From Pseudomonadota bacterium (GTDB lineage: Bacteria; Pseudomonadota; Gammaproteobacteria; Steroidobacterales; JBCBZW01), in contig JBCCWS010000013.1 in assembly GCA_039193195.1 (NCBI GenBank), forward strand, positions 61,923-125,922: a DNA stretch of 64,000 nucleotides. Reading direction: 5' to 3'. The position numbers were made by a program, and so were the translations under genes. The notes beneath the pieces were generated by a model. That model had not been told where the DNA came from. It was given only the letters and a program-made list of their open reading frames with translations, and did not search any database. This document shows positions 46,763 through 54,928 of the stretch, one piece after another (positions within the stretch are counted from its first letter, which is position 1; each line of letters begins with the position of its first letter).

Positions 46763-46869
46763 GAATTTCTCGCAAACGTCTAACTTTGATCGTGGACATT
46801 ATCGACATAGCCTCGTAGGCTTCAAGGGCACTGGATGTCCTGCGTTTTCGCTGTTTTGCAACATGTTTT

Positions 46870-47793
46870 ATGACTGAAGAGGATTCCCTCACCACCTTGC
46901 CCAAGGTGGTGATCTACCGCTCCGCAATCACCGACATTCGAACCGTTGAGGCCCGCCTTCGACGGGCTGAACTGCCGTTCGAGGTGGAGGTAATGGGGAT
47001 GGCGAGTCAGGAGGAACGCAAGCGCTACCGTGAGCTGAAGCAATCCAGCGGACACGCGACCTTGCCGTTGATCTACGTCGACGGTCAGATCGTCGGCGGC
47101 GAGCCCGAGCTAGCTCGCTACATCGCGGATCGGCGCGACAGCGCTCCCGCAGAGGCAGGCGGAGAGGCCAGCGAGGCGCAATCGCCCTCATTCGCCCCGT
47201 CATCGCTAGCCGTGGCGTCGCCAGCCTCCCCCCCTGACGCAAGCGACGAGCCGCCAACCATTCCCGTGCCTGCGAGCGCGCTCCCAGCTGAGCCGGCCGA
47301 GAAAGCCGCGCAGGGCGACGCCACGCCCCCTTCGACGGCACCGCTCGACAAGGCCCTGCGCACGCGCACTGCCGTACTTGGCTACGCCGGGCTGATTCCC
47401 TTCTTCGCCTGCGCAGCCGCTAGTTTCCTCGGCCCCCAGCAAGGCCTCGCCAGACTGGCACTGGTCGCCTATGGAGCGGTCATCTTCAGCTTTGTGGGTG
47501 CGGTCCACTGGGGGTACTCCCTGGGCCGAGATCCATCCGCACCGCGAGGGCTCGTCGCGAGCGTGATCCCCTCCCTTGTGGGCTGGGCTGCCCTGATGCT
47601 GCACGCCCAAACCGGCGCCACCGCAAGCCTCGCGTTTCTCGGGCTGAGCTTCATCATCTGGCACACATTCGAGCGAATCAGCACCCGCTTACCGACCCAC
47701 TACCTGAGCCTTCGGTTACGCCTCACGGCACTCGTCTCCACCCTGCTCATCGCGTCAGCGGCGGCGGTTTCCCTCGGCGTGGGGAGCGTCTAG
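46870..47793 (+). CDS. Cys-less glutaredoxin/SH3BGR-fold domain fused to a DUF3429 membrane domain
   Basis: 307 residues. Residues 11-90 look like a glutaredoxin or SH3BGR fold: PKVVIYRSAITDIRTVEARL, then the cis-proline strand HATLPLIYVDGQIVGGEPEL. The CxxC active site is missing (SAIT and neighbours where cysteines would be), as in SH3BGR proteins. A Ser/Ala/Pro-rich linker (about 95-155) leads to a DUF3429 domain with five or so helices: LGYAGLIPFFACAAASFLG, YGAVIFSFVGAVHWGYSLGR, IPSLVGWAALMLHAQ, SLAFLGLSFIIWHTFERIS. DUF3429 function is unknown. The gene is divergent from the MerR-type regulator across a 107-bp gap, which may control it. Confidence 0.82.
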   Translation: MTEEDSLTTLPKVVIYRSAITDIRTVEARLRRAELPFEVEVMGMASQEERKRYRELKQSSGHATLPLIYVDGQIVGGEPELARYIADRRDSAPAEAGGEASEAQSPSFAPSSLAVASPASPPDASDEPPTIPVPASALPAEPAEKAAQGDATPPSTAPLDKALRTRTAVLGYAGLIPFFACAAASFLGPQQGLARLALVAYGAVIFSFVGAVHWGYSLGRDPSAPRGLVASVIPSLVGWAALMLHAQTGATASLAFLGLSFIIWHTFERISTRLPTHYLSLRLRLTALVSTLLIASAAAVSLGVGSV

Positions 47794-47834
47794 TGGACAT
47801 CCTAGGAGATGGGCCCTCGTTAGGCATGTTCAGG

Positions 47835-47857
47835 TTTTGTCGCATGCGGCGACAAAA
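47835..47857. promoter_or_regulatory. Perfect 9-bp inverted repeat in an AT-rich gap before ubiG
   Basis: TTTTGTCGC at 47835-47843 and GCGACAAAA at 47849-47857 form a perfect dyad with a 5-base centre. It is 42 bp after the DUF3429 stop in an AT-rich stretch unlike its surroundings. It could be an operator or an RNA hairpin; the A-run behind it does not make a terminator on the plus strand. Confidence 0.45.
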
Positions 47858-47968
47858 TTATTGGGTTGATGTCTAGCTATTGTCGAGGTATCTTACCACT
47901 CGACTAACGGCCTCGTGTCGTAGTCGTGACTCCTTAGCGTTATAGCTTTTTATGGCGGTAACAATATT

Positions 47969-48006
47969 AGGGCGCCCCGGTGAACACGCCGCGGCGCCTT
48001 CTTTTT
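47969..48006 (+). terminator. Intrinsic terminator-like hairpin with T-run, upstream of ubiG
   Basis: AGGGCGCC at 47969-47976 pairs with GGCGCCTT at 47993-48000 (8 pairs, one G-T), followed by TTTTT at 48002-48006. It is the best intrinsic terminator in the window. It lies 176 bp after the DUF3429 gene and 64 bp before the chosen ubiG start, so it may end a DUF3429 or small-RNA transcript, or attenuate ubiG. Confidence 0.5.
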
Positions 48007-48069
48007 GTCTGCCAGACCGGCCCCAACGCGGCCACCTTGGGCCGGCACCGACGACGGGAGATCCGAGCG

Positions 48070-48825
48070 ATGGCAGCGAGCGCCGACCCTCAAGAGATGG
48101 CCAAATTCGAGCAACTGGCCGATACCTGGTGGGACCCGACTGGCCCGTTTTGGCCTTTGCATAAGTTGAATACCGTGCGCACGAACTACATCCGCGACGT
48201 GGTGTCGGCGCACCGGGGAGACAGCTCGCCGACCGACTCAGCCGCGCCCCTCGCCGGCGTGCGCATGCTCGACATCGGCTGCGGCGGGGGGCTACTGAGC
48301 GAAGCGATGGCGCGTCTTGGCGCCGAGGTCCACGGGGTGGATGTGGTGGAGCGCAACGTGCAAATCGCCGAGCGCCACCGGCCAGCCGAACTCGACGCGA
48401 ATCTCCGCTACGAACACGGCTCCGTCGAAGCGCTCACGGCCCGCGCGGCGGCGCCCTACGACGTGGTGCTAAACATGGAGGTGGTGGAGCACGTGGTGGA
48501 CCTGCCCACTTTCATGGCGCACTGCTGCTCGCTGGTCAGGGCCGACGGATTGATGTTTGTCTCAACGATCAACCGCAACCCCATCTCCTTTCTCAGCGCC
48601 ATCGTCGGCGCGGAATACGTCTTGCGATGGCTGCCTCGCGGCACCCACGATTGGCGCAAGTTCCCAACCCCTCACGAACTCCAGCGCATGCTCACGGAGA
48701 ACGGCCACGCGATTACCGAGCGCAAGGGGGTACGCGTGAACCCACTCACGCGCAAGTTCAGCCTGACCGAGTCGCTGGTCATCAACTACATGTTGGTGGC
48801 GCACCCAGTATCGCCAGCTACCTGA
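48070..48825 (+). CDS. ubiG: Ubiquinone biosynthesis O-methyltransferase UbiG
   Basis: 251 residues from ATG 48070. The N-terminus EMAKFEQLADTWWDPTGPFW with PLHKLNTVRTNYI is diagnostic of UbiG. The SAM motif is MLDIGCGGGLLSEAMARLGA; NMEVVEHVVDLPTFM and FVSTINRNPISF follow, as in E. coli UbiG. It methylates two hydroxyl groups during ubiquinone synthesis. The frame is open to GTG 47980, but the extra 30 residues would run through the terminator-like hairpin and are not seen in the family. Ubiquinone is the acceptor for the ETF-ubiquinone oxidoreductase encoded earlier. Confidence 0.94.
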   Translation: MAASADPQEMAKFEQLADTWWDPTGPFWPLHKLNTVRTNYIRDVVSAHRGDSSPTDSAAPLAGVRMLDIGCGGGLLSEAMARLGAEVHGVDVVERNVQIAERHRPAELDANLRYEHGSVEALTARAAAPYDVVLNMEVVEHVVDLPTFMAHCCSLVRADGLMFVSTINRNPISFLSAIVGAEYVLRWLPRGTHDWRKFPTPHELQRMLTENGHAITERKGVRVNPLTRKFSLTESLVINYMLVAHPVSPAT

Positions 48826-48838
48826 ATGCGAACTTGCC

Positions 48839-49225
48839 GTGGCCGCAACACCACAGGATAAGATCTGCGCCACGTGCGGACGGCCTTTCTCCTGGCGTCG
48901 CAAGTGGGCGAAGACCTGGGAGCAGGTCCGTTACTGCTCGGCCGCGTGTCGGTCACAGGGCAAGGCCGGTGAAAGAGAGGCTCTGGAGCGCGCCATCCTC
49001 GAGCTCCTAAGCTCCCGCCGCGCCGGCGCCAGCTGTTGCCCGAGTGAGGTCGCCCGCCAGCGCTACCCCGAAGACGCCTGGCGCGCGCAGATGGAGCCCG
49101 TACGACAGGCAGCCCGACGCCTCGCCCATCGCGGCGAGATCGAAATCCTGCAGGGCGGGCGTGCCGTCGACCCTAGTCGCTTTCGCGGCCCTATCCGCCT
49201 ACGTCTCAACTCGCCCGCCCCCTAG
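48839..49225 (+). CDS. DUF2256 and DUF3253 domain protein
   Basis: 128 residues from GTG 48839. Residues 1-45 are a DUF2256 zinc-ribbon-like segment: KICATCGRPFSWRRKWAKTW, then VRYCSAACR with the second cysteine pair. From residue 47 on lies a DUF3253 winged-helix-like domain (AILELLSSRRAGASCCPSEV...EPVRQAARRLAHRGEIEILQ). The two domains are often separate genes and also occur fused. The combination suggests nucleic-acid binding, but the function is unknown. It starts 13 bp after ubiG and is probably co-transcribed. Confidence 0.82.
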   Translation: MAATPQDKICATCGRPFSWRRKWAKTWEQVRYCSAACRSQGKAGEREALERAILELLSSRRAGASCCPSEVARQRYPEDAWRAQMEPVRQAARRLAHRGEIEILQGGRAVDPSRFRGPIRLRLNSPAP

Positions 49226-49360
49226 ACGTACGCTTCAACCCACTCCCGGGCGCCAGGTTTCCGGCACCGCGTGAACTGCGTCACACCGATGCGCCAGCGC
49301 GCCGCCACCGCCCACTGCGAAGCGCGCCACAATCCTGCCAAAAGCCACGCATTACGCGCG

Positions 49361-49376
49361 TGGCACGGATGTTGCT
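49361..49376 (+). promoter_or_regulatory. Sigma-54 promoter of the fliL operon
   Basis: TGGCACGGATGTTGCT is a full match to TGGCACG-N4-TTGCW, 41 bp before the fliL start. It restarts flagellar transcription after the non-flagellar block and should serve fliLMNOPQR and perhaps flhBA and beyond. Confidence 0.88.
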
Positions 49377-49417
49377 GTGTCAGCAGCTGAGCATTCACTC
49401 ATACCTTGGCAGGACCC

Positions 49418-49915
49418 ATGGCAAACGAAGAAGCTGCTGAAGACACCCCGAAGCCCCCTAACAAGATGATGGACATGCTGATTGCCGGGGTGGGCATCTT
49501 CGCCCTCGTCACGGTCAGCAACATCGTGACCACGATCGTCTTCCCGCCGAAGATAGATCTTCCCATGGGCGACAGCGCCCCAGCGCAGGAGGCAGAAGGC
49601 CCACCGATCTACCACGCCCTGAACCCACCGCTGATCGCCAACCTCGAGGGCGCCGACGCCGACTTCCTGCAAGTCTCGATCGAGCTAATGGCACGCGATC
49701 AGAAGGTGATCGACGCGCTGGATACGCACAAGGCAGCAATCCGCAACAACCTGCTGCTGATGTTCTCCGCCCATGCCGGCGATGACGTGAACACCCGCGA
49801 TGCCAAGGAGATGCTGCGAATGAAGGTGCTCGAGGAAGTGCAGGCCGTTCTCGAACCGTACGTCAGCGGCATGACCGTGGAAGAGGCGTACTTCACCAGC
49901 TTCGTCGCGCAGTAG
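49418..49915 (+). CDS. fliL: Flagellar basal body-associated protein FliL
   Basis: 165 residues from ATG 49418, which has AGGA at a good distance; a TTG at 49406 would add four. One membrane helix (MLIAGVGIFALVTVSNIVTT) near the N-terminus is followed by the periplasmic FliL domain: YHALNPPLIANLEGADADFL, IELMARDQKVIDAL and NNLLLMFSAH. FliL supports stator function around the motor. It is first in the fliL-R run behind a sigma-54 promoter. Confidence 0.92.
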   Translation: MANEEAAEDTPKPPNKMMDMLIAGVGIFALVTVSNIVTTIVFPPKIDLPMGDSAPAQEAEGPPIYHALNPPLIANLEGADADFLQVSIELMARDQKVIDALDTHKAAIRNNLLLMFSAHAGDDVNTRDAKEMLRMKVLEEVQAVLEPYVSGMTVEEAYFTSFVAQ

Positions 49916-49927
49916 GGTCGTCGGGAG

Positions 49928-50929
49928 ATGAACGACTTGCTCACGGAGCAGGAAACTGAGGCGCTGCTCGAGGGGATCGAGGACGGCTCCGTATCCACGG
50001 ACACGGGCATGCGCCCGCGCGGCGAAGTCGTACCCCTCGACTTTGCGGCCTACGATCACTTGGTCACCGGCCAGTGGCCGGTACTCGAACGCATCAACGA
50101 GCGCCTGGCAACGCGACTGTCAAGTTCCCTCAAAACCGTCTTTTCCCAGCTGGGCTCCGTGCGCTTCGCCGGCCTCTACCGCGAGTCTTACCTCGACTAC
50201 ACCTCGGGCCTGAGCGTGCCGAGCGCGATTCATGTTCTCGATCTCCCTCCCCTGCCGGGGAAGGCACTGCTGGTCATGGACACCGCCTTCCTCTACTTGG
50301 GCGTCGACTCTCGCTTCGGTGGTCCCTGTCGCCCGCCCGTTCTGTCCCAGCAACGCGCCTTCACGCGCAGCGAGCGGCTGCTGCTACAGACTTGCCAGGA
50401 GGTGATCCTCCACGACCTCAGCAAGACCTGGGAGGAAGTGGAACCGATCGAAGTCAGCGTGGAGACCCTCGAGTTCGACGCGCGCTACCTGGAGATGATG
50501 CCCTCCTCCACGATGCTCCTCGCCTCTCGCTTCGAGGTGGAGTTCGCGAGTCAGAAAGCGACCATCAACATCGTCATCCCCCACGCCACGATGCAACCCA
50601 TCGAGGCGCGGCTGACGGGCACCGAATACCGTCCTGACGACCACGTCGAGCAGTGGCGCGAAGTTCTCCGTGAGAGCCTTCTCGACGTGGAGCTCGACGT
50701 GCAAATCTCCCTAGCCAACGTCCCTGCTAGCTTCCGCGATATGATCGACATGCAGAGCGGCGACGTGATGGAGATCGAATTCGACCAGACTGTCACCGCC
50801 GTCTTAGGCGAACAACCGCTGTTCATCGGCCGTATCGGCACCTCACGAGAGCGTAAGGCAATGATGCTCTCCGCGGTCGCCGACCGCACGGCCCTACCGA
50901 AGACCACCAGGAGAGCGTTGGAGCGATGA
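49928..50929 (+). CDS. fliM: Flagellar motor switch protein FliM
   Basis: 333 residues. It begins MNDLLTEQETEALLEGI, the CheY-P-binding helix typical of FliM (LSQ/TEQEIDALL). The middle domain contains FSQLGSVRFAGLYRESYLDY and KALLVMDTAFLYLGVDSRFGG, the C-terminal SpoA-like domain VELDVQISLANVPASFRDMI. FliM forms most of the C ring and binds phosphorylated CheY. Its stop overlaps the fliN start (ATGA). Confidence 0.95.
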   Translation: MNDLLTEQETEALLEGIEDGSVSTDTGMRPRGEVVPLDFAAYDHLVTGQWPVLERINERLATRLSSSLKTVFSQLGSVRFAGLYRESYLDYTSGLSVPSAIHVLDLPPLPGKALLVMDTAFLYLGVDSRFGGPCRPPVLSQQRAFTRSERLLLQTCQEVILHDLSKTWEEVEPIEVSVETLEFDARYLEMMPSSTMLLASRFEVEFASQKATINIVIPHATMQPIEARLTGTEYRPDDHVEQWREVLRESLLDVELDVQISLANVPASFRDMIDMQSGDVMEIEFDQTVTAVLGEQPLFIGRIGTSRERKAMMLSAVADRTALPKTTRRALER

Positions 50930-51387
50930 ACGAATCGACAGCCCCCGAAGATCTGCCCGAGGACGACGAGGACGAGACGCGCGCAGAAAACGACGCCGCG
51001 GCGGGCGCGGAGGACGAGGAGGCCCGCACCGCGGACGAGGTCCTCGAAGATGAAGAAGATGAGTTTGCTGGCGAGCCCGCTGCCTTTGAAGAGCTACGCG
51101 ACCAGGGGGACCGCAACGGACCGGGAGATCTCAAGCTGGAGATGATCCTGGACGTGCCCGTGACCCTCACGGTAGAGGTCGGTCGCACCCGCTTGAGCCT
51201 ACGCGAGCTGTTGAAGCTCAACCGCGGGTCAGTAGTGGAACTTGATCAGCTCGTCACCCAACCCATGTCCTTGCTGGTCAATGACACCCTGGTCGCTCAA
51301 GGGGAGCCAGTGATGGTCAACGAACGCTTTGGTATCCGCCTCACGGACGTGGTGAGCGCGGGCGAGCGAATCCGACGCCTGAGCTGA
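50926..51387 (+). CDS. fliN: Flagellar motor switch protein FliN with long acidic N-terminus
   Basis: 153 residues. The C-terminal SpoA domain (about 70-153) is standard: LEMILDVPVTLTVEVGRTRL, LLKLNRGSVVELDQL, NDTLVAQGEPVMVNERFGIR. The preceding 60 residues are extremely acidic (DLPEDDEDETRAENDAAAGA onward), longer than in E. coli FliN. FliN completes the C ring and docks FliH. It overlaps fliM by 4 bases and is followed after 2 bases by fliO. Confidence 0.94.
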   Translation: MNESTAPEDLPEDDEDETRAENDAAAGAEDEEARTADEVLEDEEDEFAGEPAAFEELRDQGDRNGPGDLKLEMILDVPVTLTVEVGRTRLSLRELLKLNRGSVVELDQLVTQPMSLLVNDTLVAQGEPVMVNERFGIRLTDVVSAGERIRRLS

Positions 51388-51389
51388 TC

Positions 51390-51893
51390 ATGACGCAGGG
51401 AAGCGACAGCAACAGCGAAGAGGGGCCGGTAGTCGACGGCGCCGTACACGTAGAGGCGGAGACGACGAAGGAGCCGGCGTCGACACCGCTCTTCGCCAGC
51501 ACAGGCATCGAGTCGGCCACGCCCGTGCCGGCCCTGGGGGGCGAGGATCTGCTGACACCAGGCAGCTCGGCGCAACTGCTTGCCAGTCTCGCCGTGGTTC
51601 TGTTGGTAATCGTCGCCCTCGGCTGGCTGTCGCGACGGCTCCATCGACTGCAACCGAAACGCAGCGGCCGAGCCATGAGAGTGCTCGACGTGCTGCCCGT
51701 GGGCGCCCGCGAACGCGTCGCCCTGGTGCAGGTGGGCTCCACACAGCTCGTGCTCGGCCTGGCCCCAGGGCGCGTGCAAACCCTGCATGTACTTGACCCA
51801 GACACGGCGCAGAGCGGCGAGGCGATGGAGGATTCAGACGAGCCGGCACCACCGATCGCAGCCACCCCCTTCGCAAGCCTATTAAAAAGGTAA
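51390..51893 (+). CDS. fliO: Flagellar biosynthesis protein FliO
   Basis: 167 residues. A single hydrophobic helix, QLLASLAVVLLVIVALGWLS (about 68-87), is followed by the FliO cytoplasmic domain RAMRVLDVLPVGARERVALV and QVGSTQLVLGLAPGRV. The N-terminal 60 residues are acidic and unconserved. FliO assists assembly of the FliP pore. Position between fliN and fliP confirms the call. Confidence 0.9.
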   Translation: MTQGSDSNSEEGPVVDGAVHVEAETTKEPASTPLFASTGIESATPVPALGGEDLLTPGSSAQLLASLAVVLLVIVALGWLSRRLHRLQPKRSGRAMRVLDVLPVGARERVALVQVGSTQLVLGLAPGRVQTLHVLDPDTAQSGEAMEDSDEPAPPIAATPFASLLKR

Positions 51894-51902
51894 GCCTTCT
51901 CG

Positions 51903-52667
51903 ATGCTACCGACGCAACGACGACAGCGACTGGCAGCCCTCCTTGGCCTTGCACTCGTGCTCTTCGCGAGTGCACTGAGTGCCCAGGAGGCGCCCGGCCT
52001 GCCGGCCCTCACCGTGGGTGGCGCCGATGGCGAGCAGACCTACTCGCTGACCATCCAGGTTTTGGTCTTGATGACGCTGCTGACGCTGCTGCCCGCAGTG
52101 GTGCTCAGTATGACCTCGTTCACGCGCATCATCATCGTCTTGGCCATCCTGCGCCAGGCCCTCGGCACTGCGCAGTCGCCGCCGAACCAGGTGCTCCTGG
52201 GCTTGGCCCTGTTCCTAACCCTGTTCATCATGGCGCCGGTGGCGGACACCGCATGGCGCACGGGCATCGGCCCCTACCTAGAGGGCAGCATGGCTATTCA
52301 ACAGGCGCTGCCCGCCGCCCTGGCGCCCCTACGAGACTTCATGCTCAGCCAGACGCGTGAGACAGACCTGGCCACCTTCGCCCGCATCGGCGGGGTCACC
52401 CAGTTCGCCACCCCGCAGGATGTGCCCCTGCGCATGCTGGTCCCCGCCTTCGTGACCAGTGAGCTGAAGACGGCCTTCCAGATCGGCTTCCTCGTGTTCA
52501 TCCCGTTCCTGGTGATCGATCTGGTGGTCTCCAGCGTGCTCATGTCCATGGGCATGATGATGCTCTCGCCTATGCTCATCTCCTTGCCCTTCAAAATCAT
52601 GTTGTTCGTACTCGTCGACGGCTGGACCTTGCTGGTCGAAACCCTCGCCATCAGTTTCGTGGTGTAG
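51903..52667 (+). CDS. fliP: Flagellar export gate protein FliP
   Basis: 254 residues with a cleavable signal peptide ([20 protein letters not shown]) and four membrane helices. Hallmarks: [40 protein letters not shown], and the final [20 protein letters not shown]. FliP forms the core of the FliPQR export pore. Overall length and motifs are normal. Confidence 0.97.
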   Translation: MLPTQRRQRLAALLGLALVLFASALSAQEAPGLPALTVGGADGEQTYSLTIQVLVLMTLLTLLPAVVLSMTSFTRIIIVLAILRQALGTAQSPPNQVLLGLALFLTLFIMAPVADTAWRTGIGPYLEGSMAIQQALPAALAPLRDFMLSQTRETDLATFARIGGVTQFATPQDVPLRMLVPAFVTSELKTAFQIGFLVFIPFLVIDLVVSSVLMSMGMMMLSPMLISLPFKIMLFVLVDGWTLLVETLAISFVV

Positions 52668-52670
52668 CGA

Positions 52671-52946
52671 ATGGATCCGGAAACCGTCATCGCCGTCGCC
52701 CAACGCGCCCTGCAGACCACCGCCATGCTGGCCGCACCGATGCTGCTCTCGGCCCTCGCCGCGGGCCTGCTGATCGGCATGTTCCAGGCGGCCACGCAGA
52801 TCCAGGAGATGACCCTGTCGTTCATCCCCAAGCTGATCGTCCTCGGCATCACCATCCTGATCGCCGGACCCTGGATGCTGCACGTGATCGTGGACTTCAC
52901 CCGGCGCCTGTTTCTGAACATCCCGCGTTACCTGGGACTCACCTGA
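52671..52946 (+). CDS. fliQ: Flagellar export gate protein FliQ
   Basis: 91 residues, two membrane helices: LLSALAAGLLIGMFQAATQI and FIPKLIVLGITILIAGPWML. The segment AATQIQEMTLSFIPK is nearly invariant in FliQ. It starts 3 bp after fliP. Confidence 0.96.
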   Translation: MDPETVIAVAQRALQTTAMLAAPMLLSALAAGLLIGMFQAATQIQEMTLSFIPKLIVLGITILIAGPWMLHVIVDFTRRLFLNIPRYLGLT

Positions 52947-52981
52947 TGCGCTATCCCCGTGCTGGCCTTGGCGTCGCGTGA

Positions 52982-53764
52982 ATGTTCTTCAGCGAAGAGG
53001 TCCTGCTCGCGTTAGTCAACGCTTACTTCTGGCCGTTCGTGCGGATCGGTGGGCTGGTGGCGGTGGCGCCCCTATTCAACAGCCGGAGCATACCGCCGCG
53101 CGTAAAGCTGCTGCTCGTGGTGAGCTTGACCATGCTCATCGCTCCGGCGCTTCCGCCCATGCCGGACGTGCCCTTGATGAGTCCCGCGGGATTTCTGCTC
53201 ACGGGGCAGCAGCTACTCATAGGCATGCTGCTCGGCTTCGTGGTGCAACTCGTGTTCGATGCCATGGTGGTGGCGGGAGAAACGGCAGCCATGTCCATGG
53301 GCCTTGGCTTCGCCACTTTCTTGGATCCCGAGCGGGGCGTGTCCGTACCGGTGTTGAGCCAGTTCTACCTAATCCTCGCCACGCTCACCTATCTCGCTAT
53401 CAACGGCCACCTGATGCTGCTGGAAGTGCTCGCCCAGAGCTTTCTGGCGATGCCCGTGGCGGTGCCGGAGAACCTGCAGTCTGGGCAGGCGTTGCTGTGG
53501 GAGCTGATCGGCTTTGCCAGCACCATGTTCGGCGGCGCCCTGCAGATCGCCCTGCCCGCCGTGTGCGCCCTGCTCATCGTAAACATCGCCTTTGGCGTGA
53601 TCTCCCGCGCGGCGCCGTCCTTGAACATGTTCGCGATCGGCTTTCCCGTGAGTTTGGTCATGGGCTTCGCGATCATCTTGGTCGCCTTGCCTTCCACCCA
53701 GGGGGCGCTGATTCACCTGCTCGAGGTGTCCTTCGGACTCCTTACGGACATCCTGCGTCCCTAG
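52982..53764 (+). CDS. fliR: Flagellar export gate protein FliR
   Basis: 260 residues with about six membrane helices. FWPFVRIGGLVAVAPLFNSR at the N-terminus, FVVQLVFDAMVVAGETAAMS, MGLGFATFLDPERG and the late FGVISRAAPSLNMFAIGFPV are diagnostic. FliR completes the FliPQR pore with one copy per gate. It begins 35 bp after fliQ and ends 12 bp before flhB. Confidence 0.96.
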   Translation: MFFSEEVLLALVNAYFWPFVRIGGLVAVAPLFNSRSIPPRVKLLLVVSLTMLIAPALPPMPDVPLMSPAGFLLTGQQLLIGMLLGFVVQLVFDAMVVAGETAAMSMGLGFATFLDPERGVSVPVLSQFYLILATLTYLAINGHLMLLEVLAQSFLAMPVAVPENLQSGQALLWELIGFASTMFGGALQIALPAVCALLIVNIAFGVISRAAPSLNMFAIGFPVSLVMGFAIILVALPSTQGALIHLLEVSFGLLTDILRP

Positions 53765-53776
53765 CGGTCACCCGTC

Positions 53777-54928
53777 ATGGCTGAGAATCAGGACGGACAG
53801 GAGAAAACCGAAGACCCAACCCCAAAACGCCTCCGAGAGGCGCGGGAAAAGGGCAACGTGCCGCGCTCGCGCGAGCTTTCCACCATGCTCGTCACGATGG
53901 CGGGAGCGACGGGCTTGATGCTCTTCGGCGGCGGATTGCAGGAGACCATCCTCGACATCTTTCGCGAGCAATTCTCTCCAAGAGCCGCGCAGCTGGGCGA
54001 CCCTACCTATCTGATGCGATCGCTCCAGAACAACTTCACCCGCGGATTGCTGGCGCTGACGCCATTCCTTCTGCTCTGCACCTTCGCCGCCTTCGTCGGG
54101 CCGATCATGCTAGGCGGGTGGAACTTCACCACCAAGGCCCTTGAGCCCAAGCTCGAGAAGCTGGATCCGATCAAGGGTTTCAAGCGCCTGTTCGCGCCGA
54201 AGAACTTTGTCGAGCTCATGAAGGCGATGGCGAAGTTTCTCCTCGTGGGCACGGTGGCCCTGCTGCTGCTGAATCAGCTAGCGCCCCAACTGGTGGGCCT
54301 CAGCCTGCGGCCTGTCAACGTGGCGCTGGGCGACGCGATTTGGCTGTGCATACTCTCGCTCCTGCTGCTGAGCGCGAGCCTCGCCTTGATCGCGGCAGTC
54401 GACGTGCCGTTCCAGCTCTGGGATTTCACGCGAAAGCTGAAGATGACGCTGAAGGAAGTGCGTGATGAAATGAAGGAGACGGACGGGCGTCCCGAAGTGA
54501 AGTCGCGCATTCGACAGCTGCAGCAGCAACTAGCACGCGGCCGAATGATGGAAGAGGTGCCCCACGCCGACGTGGTGGTCACCAACCCAACTCACGTCGC
54601 CGTCGCGTTGCGTTACGAAGACGACATGAGCGCTCCGCGCGTGGTCGCCAAGGGCACGGACCTGGTTGCCGCTCGCATTCGCGAGCTTGCCCTCGAGCAC
54701 AGGGTTCCCCTATTCGAGGCGCCTCCTCTCGCCCGCGCGCTCAATCGCCACACGGAGATAGGGGAGGAAATCCCGCGCGTGCTCTACCAGGCCGTGGCCC
54801 AGGTGCTGTCCTACATCTACGCCCTTCGCCGTGCGCGGCGCTATGAGATTCCTATGCCCGACATGCCTGACATCGAGATGCCGTCGGGCATCACCGATCC
54901 TGAGCCACCTCCGGAGGATGAACGCTGA
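53777..54928 (+). CDS. flhB: Flagellar export switch protein FlhB
   Basis: 383 residues. The N-terminus MAENQDGQEKTEDPTPKRLR is typical. Four membrane helices follow, then the cytoplasmic domain with the autocleavage motif VVVTNPTHVAVALRY (NPTH) near residue 265. A Pro/Met/Asp-rich tail (PMPDMPDIEMPSGITDPEPP) extends beyond the usual end. FlhB switches export from hook to filament substrates together with FliK. The stop overlaps the flhA start (TGATG). Confidence 0.96.
   Translation: MAENQDGQEKTEDPTPKRLREAREKGNVPRSRELSTMLVTMAGATGLMLFGGGLQETILDIFREQFSPRAAQLGDPTYLMRSLQNNFTRGLLALTPFLLLCTFAAFVGPIMLGGWNFTTKALEPKLEKLDPIKGFKRLFAPKNFVELMKAMAKFLLVGTVALLLLNQLAPQLVGLSLRPVNVALGDAIWLCILSLLLLSASLALIAAVDVPFQLWDFTRKLKMTLKEVRDEMKETDGRPEVKSRIRQLQQQLARGRMMEEVPHADVVVTNPTHVAVALRYEDDMSAPRVVAKGTDLVAARIRELALEHRVPLFEAPPLARALNRHTEIGEEIPRVLYQAVAQVLSYIYALRRARRYEIPMPDMPDIEMPSGITDPEPPPEDER

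Noticed and set aside
47980..48069. Extended UbiG N-terminus from GTG 47980
   Set aside because: It would pass through the terminator-like hairpin, and UbiG proteins normally start close to the AKFE motif.
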